A stretch of DNA of 9,506 nucleotides, taken from Tannerellaceae bacterium. Lineage in GTDB: Bacteria; Bacteroidota; Bacteroidia; Bacteroidales; Tannerellaceae. Below the pieces are notes generated by a model. It was given only the letters and a program-made list of their open reading frames with translations, made no database searches and was not told the origin of the DNA. The stretch is from the NCBI GenBank assembly GCA_031279915.1, contig JAITHO010000033.1:1-9506 (forward strand). Direction: 5' to 3'. The position numbers were made by a program, and so were the translations under genes. Below, piece by piece: positions 1 to 6,633 of the stretch (the stretch's first letter is position 1; each line of letters begins with the position of its first letter).

Positions 1-724
1 TGTATATTTCCAATGCTTCCGCAAAAGCCTTTTCGGCTTCGGGATAGTCATTCAATTGCTCGAATATAAGTCCCAGATTATTCTGTACGACTGCTCTTTG
101 GGCAGGAGATAACTCCATGCTCAGGCAACGGTTGAAATATTCTTTTGCTTCATTGAAGCGGTTAAGGCTGTAATAGAATACTGCCGCAGCGAAGGTGTTA
201 TCGTCTGACGGGAATATCTCAATAGCTTTCTTGTAGTGTTCTTCGGCTTCTTTGAACTGGTAGTTGGCGATGTAGAGTTGGGCTGTGAAGATGTATTTCT
301 CGGCGGCTTCTTTGGCGGCTCCGCCAGGATTGACAAGTTCGATGGCTTTGGCGTAGTCGCCTTTAGCCACGTATGGTTTTACGGCCTTTTTGTAATCAGG
401 CAGGTTTGGTTGGGCCAAGTCTCGTTGCAGTTTTTCCCGCTCCAATTCTGCAACCTGCTGTTGTAATCTTTCATTCTCTGCAATTATAACCGGGTCGGCA
501 AGAACTCTGGCAACTTCCTTAGTAAGCAGCACCGGCTGCTGCTGCTGCTGCTGCTGCTGCTTCTCTTTAAAAATAAATGGATACAAAGCGCCAAAGGCAG
601 TAAGAGCGATGCCTCCGATGGTGCCTATACGGCTTCCTATACTGCTTCCGTCCATTGCAAAAGCCACGATTGCGACCACTCCAACAATAGCAACAATAAT
701 TCCGATTACTTGTTTTGTCTTCAT
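1..724 (-). CDS. Membrane-anchored TPR-repeat protein, N-terminal 241 residues (runs off the left edge)
   Basis: Reading leftwards from the ATG at 724-722 gives one uninterrupted frame to the window edge (241 codons plus one base), so the C-terminus is missing. Residues 6-24 and 33-52 are two hydrophobic segments, probably a membrane anchor or hairpin. Residues 56-63 are eight glutamines, followed by a short Glu/Gln/Leu-rich, coiled-coil-like stretch (about 80-104). From about residue 110 to the edge there are helix-turn-helix repeats with TPR spacing; the clearest is the last, with NNLGLIFEQ followed by DYPEAEKAFAEALEIY. TPR arrays are protein-protein interaction scaffolds, so a membrane-tethered adaptor is the reasonable inference, but no partner or pathway can be named. 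It is divergent from the DUF6261-like gene and the 41-bp array lies between them. I chose this start because it is the only ATG placing the hydrophobic anchor at the very N-terminus. Functional assignment beyond TPR is not supported. Confidence 0.85.
   Translation of the reverse strand, partial: MKTKQVIGIIVAIVGVVAIVAFAMDGSSIGSRIGTIGGIALTAFGALYPFIFKEKQQQQQQQQPVLLTKEVARVLADPVIIAENERLQQQVAELEREKLQRDLAQPNLPDYKKAVKPYVAKGDYAKAIELVNPGGAAKEAAEKYIFTAQLYIANYQFKEAEEHYKKAIEIFPSDDNTFAAAVFYYSLNRFNEAKEYFNRCLSMELSPAQRAVVQNNLGLIFEQLNDYPEAEKAFAEALEIY
536..559 (-). repeat. Pure (CAG)8 trinucleotide tract encoding eight glutamines
   Basis: Eight uninterrupted CTG triplets on the plus strand are CAG codons on the minus strand, within the TPR-protein gene at residues 56-63. 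The tract sits just after the second membrane segment. All eight codons are identical although CAA is also a Gln codon, so the tract is a true microsatellite that could change length by slippage without shifting the frame. Confidence 0.9.
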
Positions 725-790
725 AATGCTTATACAGTTTAAAATTTCAGCCCGCAAGGTAGGGGATAAAAATCGTATTGTAAAAGGAAT

Positions 791-1249
791 TCTCGCAAGC
801 TCGTGCTACGTCGCTTTTTGGCGAATTGAATTCTCGCAAGCTCGTGCTACGTCGCTTTTTGGCGAATTGAATTCTCGCAAGCTTGTGTTACATCGCATTT
901 TAACGAATCGAAATCTCGCAAACTTTCCTAATGACAGCTTTTAACGAATCGACATCTCGCAAGCTTTCCTAATGACAGCTTTTAACGAATCGAAATCTCG
1001 CAAGCTTTCCCAATGACAGCTTTTAACGAAGCTAAATCTCGCAAGCTTTCCCAATGACAGTTTTTAACGAATCGAAATCTCGCAAGCTTTCCCAATGACA
1101 GTTTTTAACGAATCGGAATCTCGCAAGCTTTCCTAATGACAGTTTTTAACGAATCGAAATCTCGCAAGCTTTCCCTATGACAGTTTTTAACGAATCGGAA
1201 TCTCGCAAGCTTTCCTAACGACAGTTTTTAACGAATCGAAATCTCGCAG
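791..1249. repeat. 41-bp tandem repeat array, 11 full units plus an 8-bp partial unit
   Basis: Units begin with TCTCGCAA at 791, 832, 873, 914, 955, 996, 1037, 1078, 1119, 1160, 1201 and 1242 (the last truncated after 8 bp). The spacing is exactly 41 bp every time, with no insertion or deletion. Units 1 and 2 are identical to each other and have a diverged middle (GCTCGTGCTACG, then CTTTTTGGCG). Unit 3 is intermediate. Units 4-11 share the core CTTTCC, then ATGACAG, then TTTTAACGAA, with only scattered substitutions. Because 41 is not a multiple of three the units change frame and the array is not coding. There are no unique spacers, so it is not CRISPR. It lies between two divergent genes and ends about 10 bp upstream of the predicted -33 element of the right-hand gene. 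Function is unknown; a multi-site protein-binding array or an inert satellite are both possible. Confidence 0.95.
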
Positions 1250-1259
1250 GTCGGTGCGA

Positions 1260-1289
1260 TTTGGAAGTTATTTTTTTTATTTACATTTG
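1260..1289 (+). promoter_or_regulatory. Bacteroidota-type promoter for the DUF6261-like gene
   Basis: TTTG at 1260-1263 and TACATTTG at 1282-1289 match the Bacteroidota -33 (TTTG) and -7 (TAnnTTTG) elements, with 18 bp between them. Transcription would start near 1295, leaving a leader of about 25 nt before the ATG at 1321. The 41-bp array ends 10 bp upstream of the -33 element. Assigned by motif only. Confidence 0.55.
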
Positions 1290-1320
1290 CAGAAATTCAA
1301 TAACATAAAACATTTGATAC

Positions 1321-2259
1321 ATGAAACGATTTCTCTCAACAGTTTTTAAAACCCTCCTGAAAAAGCTCCATAATGCGGAGCATGCCGATTTTTACAATAG
1401 CGGAATCATTGCCCCGATTGCAGCAATCATAGCTACGCTGCCAACGGTCAGCGGAATATTTGGCGCTCTACAAACCGTATATCAAAAGGAAGACGACCTT
1501 TTCAAGCAAAGCCAGGCCTCAATCCTGACTAAAGACATCACCTGGCTGCACGAAAAGCGCATAGCGCTGTACCTCTACTTCTGGTACATTGTCGGCATGA
1601 GCAAGTATCTGGACGATGCGGCCCTGTTGCAGGCCTCCGAAACGCTTCTGTTCCTGCGTAACAACTATAAGGAACTTCCGGAAGCTAACTACACCGACGC
1701 CAACGGACTTATGACAAACTTCCTGGAAGACTGCGAAAAAACCGAATGGGCCCCCTTAATACAGGTTATCGGACAGACAAGCTTAGTGGGCAAAATTAAA
1801 ACCGCCCACGAATCCTTTATCACTCTTTATCGCGAACGCTCGTTCGACAAGGAGCATACAAACCAACTTGGAAACCTGCGCGACATCCGCACCGAGGTTG
1901 ACGAAACATTCGACGTCTTCGTCGAAGCCATCAACTCCGCCTGGCTGGTCAACGAGCTGGGCGCCAAAGACCCTGCCGTCCGCACCAAGCTCCTCGAGGC
2001 AAAAGACCACATCGCCGCCGCCATCCACCAGGCCGAACTTGTCCTCGCCCGCCGCGGCGCTCACAAGGTGAAAGACGACGGCACCACCGACGAGGGCACC
2101 CAAGCTCCCGACACGACCAATCCGCCGGCCCCGCCAACCCCTCCGCAGCAGCCCGACACGACAAATCCGCCAGCTCCCGACACCCCGCCGCAGCAACCGG
2201 ATACGACGATCCCGCCCATCAACCCCGAGGATCTGAACCCGCCGGCAGCGGGGGAGTGA
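1321..2259 (+). CDS. DUF6261-like protein with a Pro/Thr-rich repeated C-terminal tail (312 aa)
   Basis: Residues about 17-247 are predicted mostly helical and resemble the Bacteroidales DUF6261 family. They start with a NAEHADFY block, continue with a KEDDLFKQSQASILTKDI block and a helix followed by an aromatic run (YLYFWYI), and end with an EVDETFDVFVEAINS helix. The family has no established function. No signal peptide is evident; residues 29-50 are moderately hydrophobic but look like part of the helical fold. From residue 263 a 15-residue unit (PDTTNPPAPxTPPQQ) occurs twice and begins a third time, then the protein ends in NPPAAGE. This tail is probably disordered. Base composition shifts clearly: the first half is ordinary, while from about 1860 to the stop it is very GC-rich, which creates long false frames on the other strand. 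A predicted promoter lies at 1260-1289 and a strong terminator at 2329-2364, so the gene is probably monocistronic. Family assignment is from recognition of the sequence pattern, not a search. Confidence 0.8.
   Translation: MKRFLSTVFKTLLKKLHNAEHADFYNSGIIAPIAAIIATLPTVSGIFGALQTVYQKEDDLFKQSQASILTKDITWLHEKRIALYLYFWYIVGMSKYLDDAALLQASETLLFLRNNYKELPEANYTDANGLMTNFLEDCEKTEWAPLIQVIGQTSLVGKIKTAHESFITLYRERSFDKEHTNQLGNLRDIRTEVDETFDVFVEAINSAWLVNELGAKDPAVRTKLLEAKDHIAAAIHQAELVLARRGAHKVKDDGTTDEGTQAPDTTNPPAPPTPPQQPDTTNPPAPDTPPQQPDTTIPPINPEDLNPPAAGE
2107..2232 (+). repeat. 45-bp in-frame tandem repeat encoding the PDTTNPP tail units
   Basis: Units start at 2107, 2152 and 2197. The first two encode 15 residues each (PDTTNPPAPPTPPQQ and PDTTNPPAPDTPPQQ) and the third is partial and diverged (PDTTIPP). 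Length change in whole units would keep the frame. Nucleotide identity is imperfect (ACC/ACA and CAG/CAA exchanges), so this is not a very recent expansion. Confidence 0.85.
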
Positions 2260-2291
2260 TGGAGAAAAGATATTTATTTTAGAGTTCTGCC

Positions 2292-2310
2292 CAACATCTT
2301 CACGATGTTG
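2292..2310. other. Short perfect hairpin downstream of the DUF6261-like gene
   Basis: CAACATC (2292-2298) and GATGTTG (2304-2310) form a perfect 7-bp stem with a 5-base loop, 32 bp after the stop codon. It is not followed by a T-run, so it is not itself an intrinsic terminator. It might protect the mRNA 3' end or be a regulatory dyad. Confidence 0.4.
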
Positions 2311-2328
2311 AGGCTTTGATTTATTGGA

Positions 2329-2364
2329 AGGCCGTTGGATGTGATATCCGGCGGTCTTTTTTTT
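2329..2364 (+). terminator. Rho-independent terminator after the DUF6261-like gene
   Basis: AGGCCGTTGGAT (2329-2340) pairs with ATCCGGCGGTCT (2346-2357) as a 12-bp stem including three G-T wobbles around the loop GTGAT, followed directly by a run of eight T (2357-2364). It lies about 70 bp after the stop codon at 2259. Confidence 0.85.
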
Positions 2365-2390
2365 GCGCGCTTATCTGTGCTTTTCTATAG

Positions 2391-2696
2391 CTTGCCCGTT
2401 GGGCCAACCTGGCTGATGGGGATTTGCAGCATCACGCCCATCTGCTCGATGTAGAGCTGAACGGTTCCGTTGCGGATGCGCCCGAAGCATTAACCGTGCA
2501 TAACATCAAGAGCACCAAAATTGTATTCCTCCCCGCGCCTAATCTCAAAAGGAGCCTGGAGCATCTGTCGTTTGAAATCAGCAAAGATCCTGTGATCGAC
2601 GATGATAACGATGATGAAGACGACGGCAATGACGGTAGCGACAATGGCGGCGATAACGGAGAAGATGAGCACAATCCTCCGAGCGCAGGCGAATAA
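2391..2696 (+). pseudogene. Probable gene remnant encoding an acidic Asp/Asn/Gly-rich tail ending in NPPSAGE
   Basis: An open frame follows the in-frame TAG at 2388-2390 and ends with TAA at 2694-2696. It has no ATG; the first plausible initiator is TTG at 2424, which would give 90 aa, and there is no recognisable promoter or ribosome site near it. The translation looks like the end of a folded domain (DVELNGSVADAPEALTV through FEISKDP) followed by an acidic linker rich in D, N, G and E. The last seven residues, NPPSAGE, closely match NPPAAGE at the end of the preceding gene, although the codons differ. It starts just downstream of the 2329-2364 terminator. I read it as the 3' part of a gene whose 5' end has been lost. 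A small functional gene with a non-ATG start is the alternative. I do not recognise the folded part. Confidence 0.45.
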
Positions 2697-2830
2697 AAAT
2701 CCTGAATCGATTGAGCAAAACACTAAGTTTTCAGACAGAAAAAGGATCAATTTACTAACTCATTAAAACAATCAAAACATGAAAGAATAAAAAACGAACA
2801 AACTAATTAAAACAAATTGAGCTAACGCTC
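2697..2830. other. AT-rich non-coding stretch with a four-codon mini-frame
   Basis: This segment is strongly A-rich and encodes nothing substantial. ATG at 2779 follows an A-rich leader typical of Bacteroidota starts but meets TAA after MKE, so it could be a vestigial gene start. A small stem GAGC-TAAC-GCTC lies at 2819-2830. No promoter could be assigned with confidence. Confidence 0.4.
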
Positions 2831-2965
2831 TTATTCTCCTACTGAAATCGGCAAAATTTCTTATTTACTCGAGAATAAAGTTGCGGAAGTTCGCGCCTTA
2901 AGCGTGAATTGTCTCGTGCTTATTTAGAGTAAATGGTTTTGCCGAACCACAGTAGTAAATAAGCA
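2831..2965. repeat. Long imperfect inverted repeat upstream of the acyltransferase gene
   Basis: The left side holds CTACTG (2839-2844), CGGCAAAA (2849-2856) and ATTTACTC (2863-2870). The right side holds their reverse complements in the expected order: GAGTAAAT (2927-2934), TTTTGCCG (2937-2944) and CAGTAG (2950-2955). Similarity continues outward (TTATT-type bases on both arms) and inward (AATAA against TTATT). Gaps of a few bases separate the matched blocks. The arms surround about 56 bp. No coding capacity. It could be a decayed mobile element, a structured 5' leader or a DNA cruciform site. Confidence 0.7.
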
Positions 2966-2985
2966 ATCAACGAACAAATTCACGC
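2899..2985. repeat. Second inverted repeat, interleaved with the first
   Basis: AAGCGTGAATT (2900-2910) and AATTCACGCTT (2976-2986 region) are perfect 11-bp reverse complements; the match continues as GT against AC after a one-base gap. The left arm lies in the loop of the 2831-2965 inverted repeat and the right arm lies outside it. If both formed in RNA the topology would be a pseudoknot. Confidence 0.65.
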
Positions 2986-3044
2986 TTTTTTCGTGCGATT
3001 GCGAGAACATATACGGATTAATAATTATACAAAATAATAAGATT

Positions 3045-3920
3045 ATGAAAGCATGTTTTCCACATCAAACAGGCATATTTTCCGGATTTCTGTACCTCCT
3101 CATATACCTCATCAGCCGGCTTCCCATGCCGGTGCTCTACGGATTTTCATCCCTCGCCTATCATCTCGCCTACCATCTACTTTCATACCGCAAAATGGTA
3201 GTGATACAAAATATTTCCCGCGCATTTCCCGAAAAAAAGTATGGAGAAATAAAAATAATAGTAAGCAACTTTTACCGATCCTTCTGCGACAATATGGTCG
3301 AAATTCTGAAAGCAATTTCAGCAACATCCATCCAACAAAAAGACAAAATAAAGCACATAAACTTTGAACCAATCACGAATCATATCAAAGCCGGCAAACA
3401 TGTCATCGCAAGCATGGGGCATTGCGGAAATTGGGAGCTGCTAAACATCATTCCCTTCATCATAAAGCTCGAATCTTATGCCGTATATAAGCCATTATCC
3501 GCAAAATATATGGACAGATTGCTGCTGAAAATTCGATCCCGATTCGGCATGAATCTGATTACCGATAAGGTCGTAATCAAGCATTTGCTAACAAATCCGA
3601 ATCCATCAATCTACTTCTTTCTTGCCGATCAAAGCCCAACAATTAAAGATGAAAGCTCAAAATTTATGTTTTTGCACCAGCCAACCTACCTGTTTAAAGG
3701 CGTCGAAAAATTAGCCCGCAAAACAAACGCATGCGTTTTCTACCTTCACGTCATCAAAATCGCGCGCGGACGATACCAAGTTGAATGTAAAGAAATCAGC
3801 ACAAACTCCTCCCATACCGCAGATAAAGAGATCAGCCAGAATTATATCCGCCTTCTTGAGCAAAACATAAGGGAAAATCCGAGCGGATGGCTATGGTCGC
3901 ACAAACGCTGGAAAGGCTGA
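3045..3920 (+). CDS. Lipid A biosynthesis acyltransferase, LpxL/LpxM (HtrB) family (291 aa)
   Basis: This is a membrane-associated acyltransferase that transfers an acyl chain onto the lipid A precursor at the cytoplasmic face of the inner membrane. Residues 12-46 are hydrophobic (anchor). The catalytic HxxxxE motif is present as GHCGNWE, with His126 and Glu131. Further family blocks are the NFYRSFCDNMVE region (75-86), ADQSP (194-198) and the C-terminal PSGWLWSHKRWK (279-290), which places the protein near full family length. Bacteroides species commonly use one such enzyme to add the secondary acyl chain of penta-acylated lipid A. Which position this enzyme acylates cannot be told from sequence, so I give no symbol. 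The ATG at 3045 is the first in frame and puts the membrane segment at the N-terminus. The preceding 350 bp contain the interleaved inverted repeats. No clear terminator follows. Its codon use is more AT-rich than that of the neighbouring genes. Confidence 0.92.
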   Translation: MKACFPHQTGIFSGFLYLLIYLISRLPMPVLYGFSSLAYHLAYHLLSYRKMVVIQNISRAFPEKKYGEIKIIVSNFYRSFCDNMVEILKAISATSIQQKDKIKHINFEPITNHIKAGKHVIASMGHCGNWELLNIIPFIIKLESYAVYKPLSAKYMDRLLLKIRSRFGMNLITDKVVIKHLLTNPNPSIYFFLADQSPTIKDESSKFMFLHQPTYLFKGVEKLARKTNACVFYLHVIKIARGRYQVECKEISTNSSHTADKEISQNYIRLLEQNIRENPSGWLWSHKRWKG

Positions 3921-4119
3921 AACCGCCGCAATTCGACTATTATTTTCCGGAGAGATAAGCATCGCTCGCCCAAATAATACTGCCGCCCTATATACATTAA
4001 TATATATATAGAGGTCGGGAAAGTTCGTTTGGCAAGAAATTCGCGGGGTTTTGGAATTAGCATAAGTCTCGTTTGGTGATATTTTTCAGGCAGAAGCATG
4101 GTAGTATACAAAATGTTTC
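3921..4119. other. Intergenic region between the acyltransferase gene and rho
   Basis: No gene found. CTATATA (3988-3994) and TATATAG (4005-4011) form an AT stem; outside it CCG/CC blocks face GG/CGG (to about 4018) with bulges, giving a possible long hairpin. No T-run follows, so it is a poor intrinsic terminator. TCGTTTGG occurs twice (4025-4032 and 4069-4076), 44 bp apart, with unknown meaning. Confidence 0.35.
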
Positions 4120-4145
4120 TATCTTTGCGGCGATTTACTCCGCAA
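4120..4145 (+). promoter_or_regulatory. Possible rho promoter -7 element overlapped by a dyad
   Basis: TATCTTTG (4120-4127) fits the Bacteroidota -7 consensus TAnnTTTG; no convincing TTTG is present at the -33 distance. TTGCGG (4125-4130) and CCGCAA (4140-4145) form a perfect 6-bp dyad overlapping the end of the -7 element and the expected start site. This could be an operator or a 5' hairpin. The leader before the rho ATG would be about 105 nt. Confidence 0.4.
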
Positions 4146-4240
4146 CTAATTACCGTGATTCGGATTAAACATACAATCTCCCTATAAATTTTGATTAAAT
4201 AATTTCACAATCTATCATCATCCACTTCATATTGTTTAAT

Positions 4241-6478
4241 ATGCAGAAATATAACATTCTTGAACTTAATGAAAAGCTCTTGCCTGAGCTTCAAAAAATT
4301 GCAGGCGAATTAGGAATCAAAAAAATCAGTTCCTTCAAAAAAGATGAGCTTGTTTACAGGATTCTTGACGAGCAAGCCATCTCAATAGCCGGCATCCAAG
4401 CCGAAAAAGCCAGAGAAAAAGAAGCCCAAAAAGAAGTGCAAAAGAGCAAAGAAAAAGACCCACGCAAAACATCTAAACCGCAGCCCAAAGCAAAAAAGAC
4501 CCCTCGAACAGCATCGCAACAGGCGCCATCAGCCGTAAAAAAACAAACTCCACAAGAAACAACGCCGGCCCCGGCAACCGCATCTACTGTAGCTCCGCAA
4601 ACAGCCGCAGCAAAGAGCAAGGACGAAATTGCAATTGTAAAAACTCCCCCCATCGAAATCATCGACAACGAGCCCGAGGCTCTGAAACCCGCTGCTGCAG
4701 CTGCCGAAACCCTTATAAAGGAACCGGCAGCCGGCAGTAATTCGGGACATGCTGATGAGGAGGAAAGCAAGAAAAAACAAGGCGAACGGAAAAAACGTAG
4801 CCGTATAGAGAAAAATGAGCGAGTGGTAACTGCCGTTTGGGGAAGTGACTCTGCATCCGAAGAAGTGATCGTTTCGAAAGTATTGTTGCCATCGGCTCCT
4901 AAGCTTCCTCAATTGCCTCTGTTTACTTTACCGGTGAATCAGCCGGAGAATATTCACGCAAAAAAAGAGGCGGCAGAGGCTCCTGTTGCCGAGGCTCCAG
5001 CGCCTGTTCCTGAGCCTGCTATCGACGCGCTGGGTAGGCCGCTGCTTCCGCCCATGATTGCCGAAGTTGTTGAAAACGGAGAGGCCTCGACTGCACAGCC
5101 TGAACCTGAAGAGGTCAAGCCGACAAGCAATGCTTCTGTTAAAATTGACGAGAAAAAACGATTTGTGTTCAAGCATCCGAGCGCAAATTCCATGCTTGAT
5201 CAGATCCTACCCTTCGTGCAGGTGCAGGCAAAGAATGACGGCAAAAAGCAAAAAGAAAGTAGAGACGCGGAAAATGTTAAGCGAGAGGTGAAGCATCCAA
5301 CGCCTCAAACGAATATGGCTCCTGTGCAGGTCGAGAAAGTTCCTGAGTTTGAGGGCATATTAGTTGCTACCGGAGCGCTTGAGATCGTGCAGGATGGATA
5401 TGGATTTCTACGCTCATCCGACTATAATTATCTCAGCTCGCCCGACGATGTTTACGTATCTCAGGCGCAAATCAAGCTGTTCGGATTGCGTACCGGCGAC
5501 GTTGTTGAAGGTCCGATACGCCCTCCGCGCGAGGGAGAGAAGTATTTCGCTCTCGTGAAAGTTGAGCAAATCAACGGACGCAAGCCTGAGGAAGTTCGCG
5601 ATCGCGTGCCCTTCGATCATCTGACTCCCCTCTTCCCGAACAGTAAGTTCATGCTTACGGCACGGAAATCGAGCAAGGTTTATGACAACATAGCCGTCAG
5701 GGTGGTTGATCTCTTCTCGCCCATTGGCAAAGGACAGCGCGGCCTGATCGTGGCGCAGCCGAAAACCGGAAAAACGATGCTGCTAAAGGATATAGCCAAT
5801 GCGATAGCGGCCAATCATCCTGAGGTATACATGATCGTTTTGCTGATCGACGAGCGTCCGGAAGAGGTGACCGACATGGCTCGGAGCGTGGATGCCGAGG
5901 TGATTGCCTCAACATTCGACGAACCGGCCGACCGTCATGTTAAAATTGCCGAGATAGTTCTGAACAAAGCCAAGCGCATGGTTGAATGCGGGCACGACGT
6001 TGTTATCCTACTTGATTCGATAACTCGCCTGGCAAGAGCGTATAATACGGTGCAGCCGGCTTCGGGAAAGGTTCTCTCGGGAGGCGTTGACGCCAATGCG
6101 CTTCAGAAGCCGAAGCGATTCTTCGGTGCAGCTCGCAATATTGAGAATGGAGGCAGCTTGACCATACTTGCAACGGCTCTGACTGAAACCGGATCGAAGA
6201 TGGATGACGTGATCTTCGAAGAATTTAAAGGGACGGGCAACATGGAATTGCAGCTCGATCGCAAGTTATCCAACAAGCGCGTTTATCCGGCCGTCGATAT
6301 TATCGCATCAAGCACCCGGCGCGACGACCTTCTGCAAGACGAGAGCACTGTGAACCGGATGTGGATACTCCGAAAATATCTCTCAGACATGAACTCGCTC
6401 GAGGCTATGGAATTTGTCAAGAAGCACATGGAGCAAACCGTAGACAACATGGAGTTTCTGGCATCAATGAACGGATAA
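4241..6478 (+). CDS. rho: Transcription termination factor Rho with a large N-terminal insertion (745 aa)
   Basis: Rho is a hexameric RNA-dependent ATPase that loads on nascent RNA and terminates transcription. Residues 1-46 are the helical Rho N-terminal (SAP-like) domain. Residues about 47-369 are a low-complexity Lys/Glu/Ala/Pro-rich insertion. Residues about 370-460 are the cold-shock-like RNA-binding domain (starting [13 protein letters not shown], with DGYGFLR and DDVYVS). The ATPase domain has Walker A QPKTGKT (506-512), a Walker B ending in Asp592 (VVILLDS, then RLARAYN), the LSGGVD segment and the [12 protein letters not shown]-loop region. E. coli Rho is 419 aa, and the excess is almost wholly the insertion. 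I start at ATG 4241, because the upstream in-frame TTG at 4232 would add only three residues and ATG fits the conserved beginning of the domain. A possible promoter lies at 4120-4127 and a strong terminator follows the stop. No catalytic motif is missing. Confidence 0.97.
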   Translation: MQKYNILELNEKLLPELQKIAGELGIKKISSFKKDELVYRILDEQAISIAGIQAEKAREKEAQKEVQKSKEKDPRKTSKPQPKAKKTPRTASQQAPSAVKKQTPQETTPAPATASTVAPQTAAAKSKDEIAIVKTPPIEIIDNEPEALKPAAAAAETLIKEPAAGSNSGHADEEESKKKQGERKKRSRIEKNERVVTAVWGSDSASEEVIVSKVLLPSAPKLPQLPLFTLPVNQPENIHAKKEAAEAPVAEAPAPVPEPAIDALGRPLLPPMIAEVVENGEASTAQPEPEEVKPTSNASVKIDEKKRFVFKHPSANSMLDQILPFVQVQAKNDGKKQKESRDAENVKREVKHPTPQTNMAPVQVEKVPEFEGILVATGALEIVQDGYGFLRSSDYNYLSSPDDVYVSQAQIKLFGLRTGDVVEGPIRPPREGEKYFALVKVEQINGRKPEEVRDRVPFDHLTPLFPNSKFMLTARKSSKVYDNIAVRVVDLFSPIGKGQRGLIVAQPKTGKTMLLKDIANAIAANHPEVYMIVLLIDERPEEVTDMARSVDAEVIASTFDEPADRHVKIAEIVLNKAKRMVECGHDVVILLDSITRLARAYNTVQPASGKVLSGGVDANALQKPKRFFGAARNIENGGSLTILATALTETGSKMDDVIFEEFKGTGNMELQLDRKLSNKRVYPAVDIIASSTRRDDLLQDESTVNRMWILRKYLSDMNSLEAMEFVKKHMEQTVDNMEFLASMNG

Positions 6479-6502
6479 TACCGGAAATTATCTACTAAAA
6501 AG

Positions 6503-6536
6503 TAAGGGCTTTAATATCTAAGGCCCTTATTTTTTA
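6503..6536 (+). terminator. Rho-independent terminator after rho
   Basis: TAAGGGCTTTA (6503-6513) pairs with TCTAAGGCCCTTA's pairing arm (6519-6529) as an 11-bp stem with one G-T pair and the five-base loop ATATC, followed by a run of seven T (6530-6536). It starts 25 bp after the rho stop codon. Confidence 0.88.
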
Positions 6537-6584
6537 GGATCTCTCGGAGAAAAGACGGGAGGCATCGTTCTCAAACGAATTATA

Positions 6585-6592
6585 TATATTTG
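6585..6592 (+). promoter_or_regulatory. Possible -7 element for the DHODH-like gene
   Basis: TATATTTG matches TAnnTTTG and lies 41 bp before the ATG at 6634. No clear TTTG is seen at the -33 distance, so the assignment rests on the -7 element and on its position after the rho terminator. Confidence 0.4.
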
Positions 6593-6633
6593 TCGTTATG
6601 AAATTATTATGTCAATCTTAAATATTCATTATT

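Noticed and set aside
609..944. Open frame of 111 codons on the plus strand running into the 41-bp array
   Set aside because: It is antisense to the well-supported TPR gene for its first third and then reads through non-coding repeats. The composition is not protein-like and the array period is not a multiple of three.
791..1249. CRISPR array
   Set aside because: The whole 41-bp unit is repeated, with no unique spacers between short repeats, and no cas gene is in the window.
1783..2196. Long minus-strand frames inside the DUF6261-like gene
   Set aside because: They result from the GC-rich third positions of the true gene; the plus-strand product has a coherent domain and tail.
4232..4240. 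Upstream TTG start for rho
   Set aside because: It would add only three residues; ATG at 4241 fits the conserved beginning of the Rho N-terminal domain.
4354..4912. Minus-strand frames opposite the rho insertion
   Set aside because: Antisense shadows of a Lys/Ala/Pro-rich coding region; no recognisable domain and no start context.
6598..6621. Seven-codon leader peptide before the DHODH-like gene
   Set aside because: The frame is very short, carries no attenuator-like run of one amino acid or downstream hairpin, and its ATG would lie at or before the predicted transcription start.
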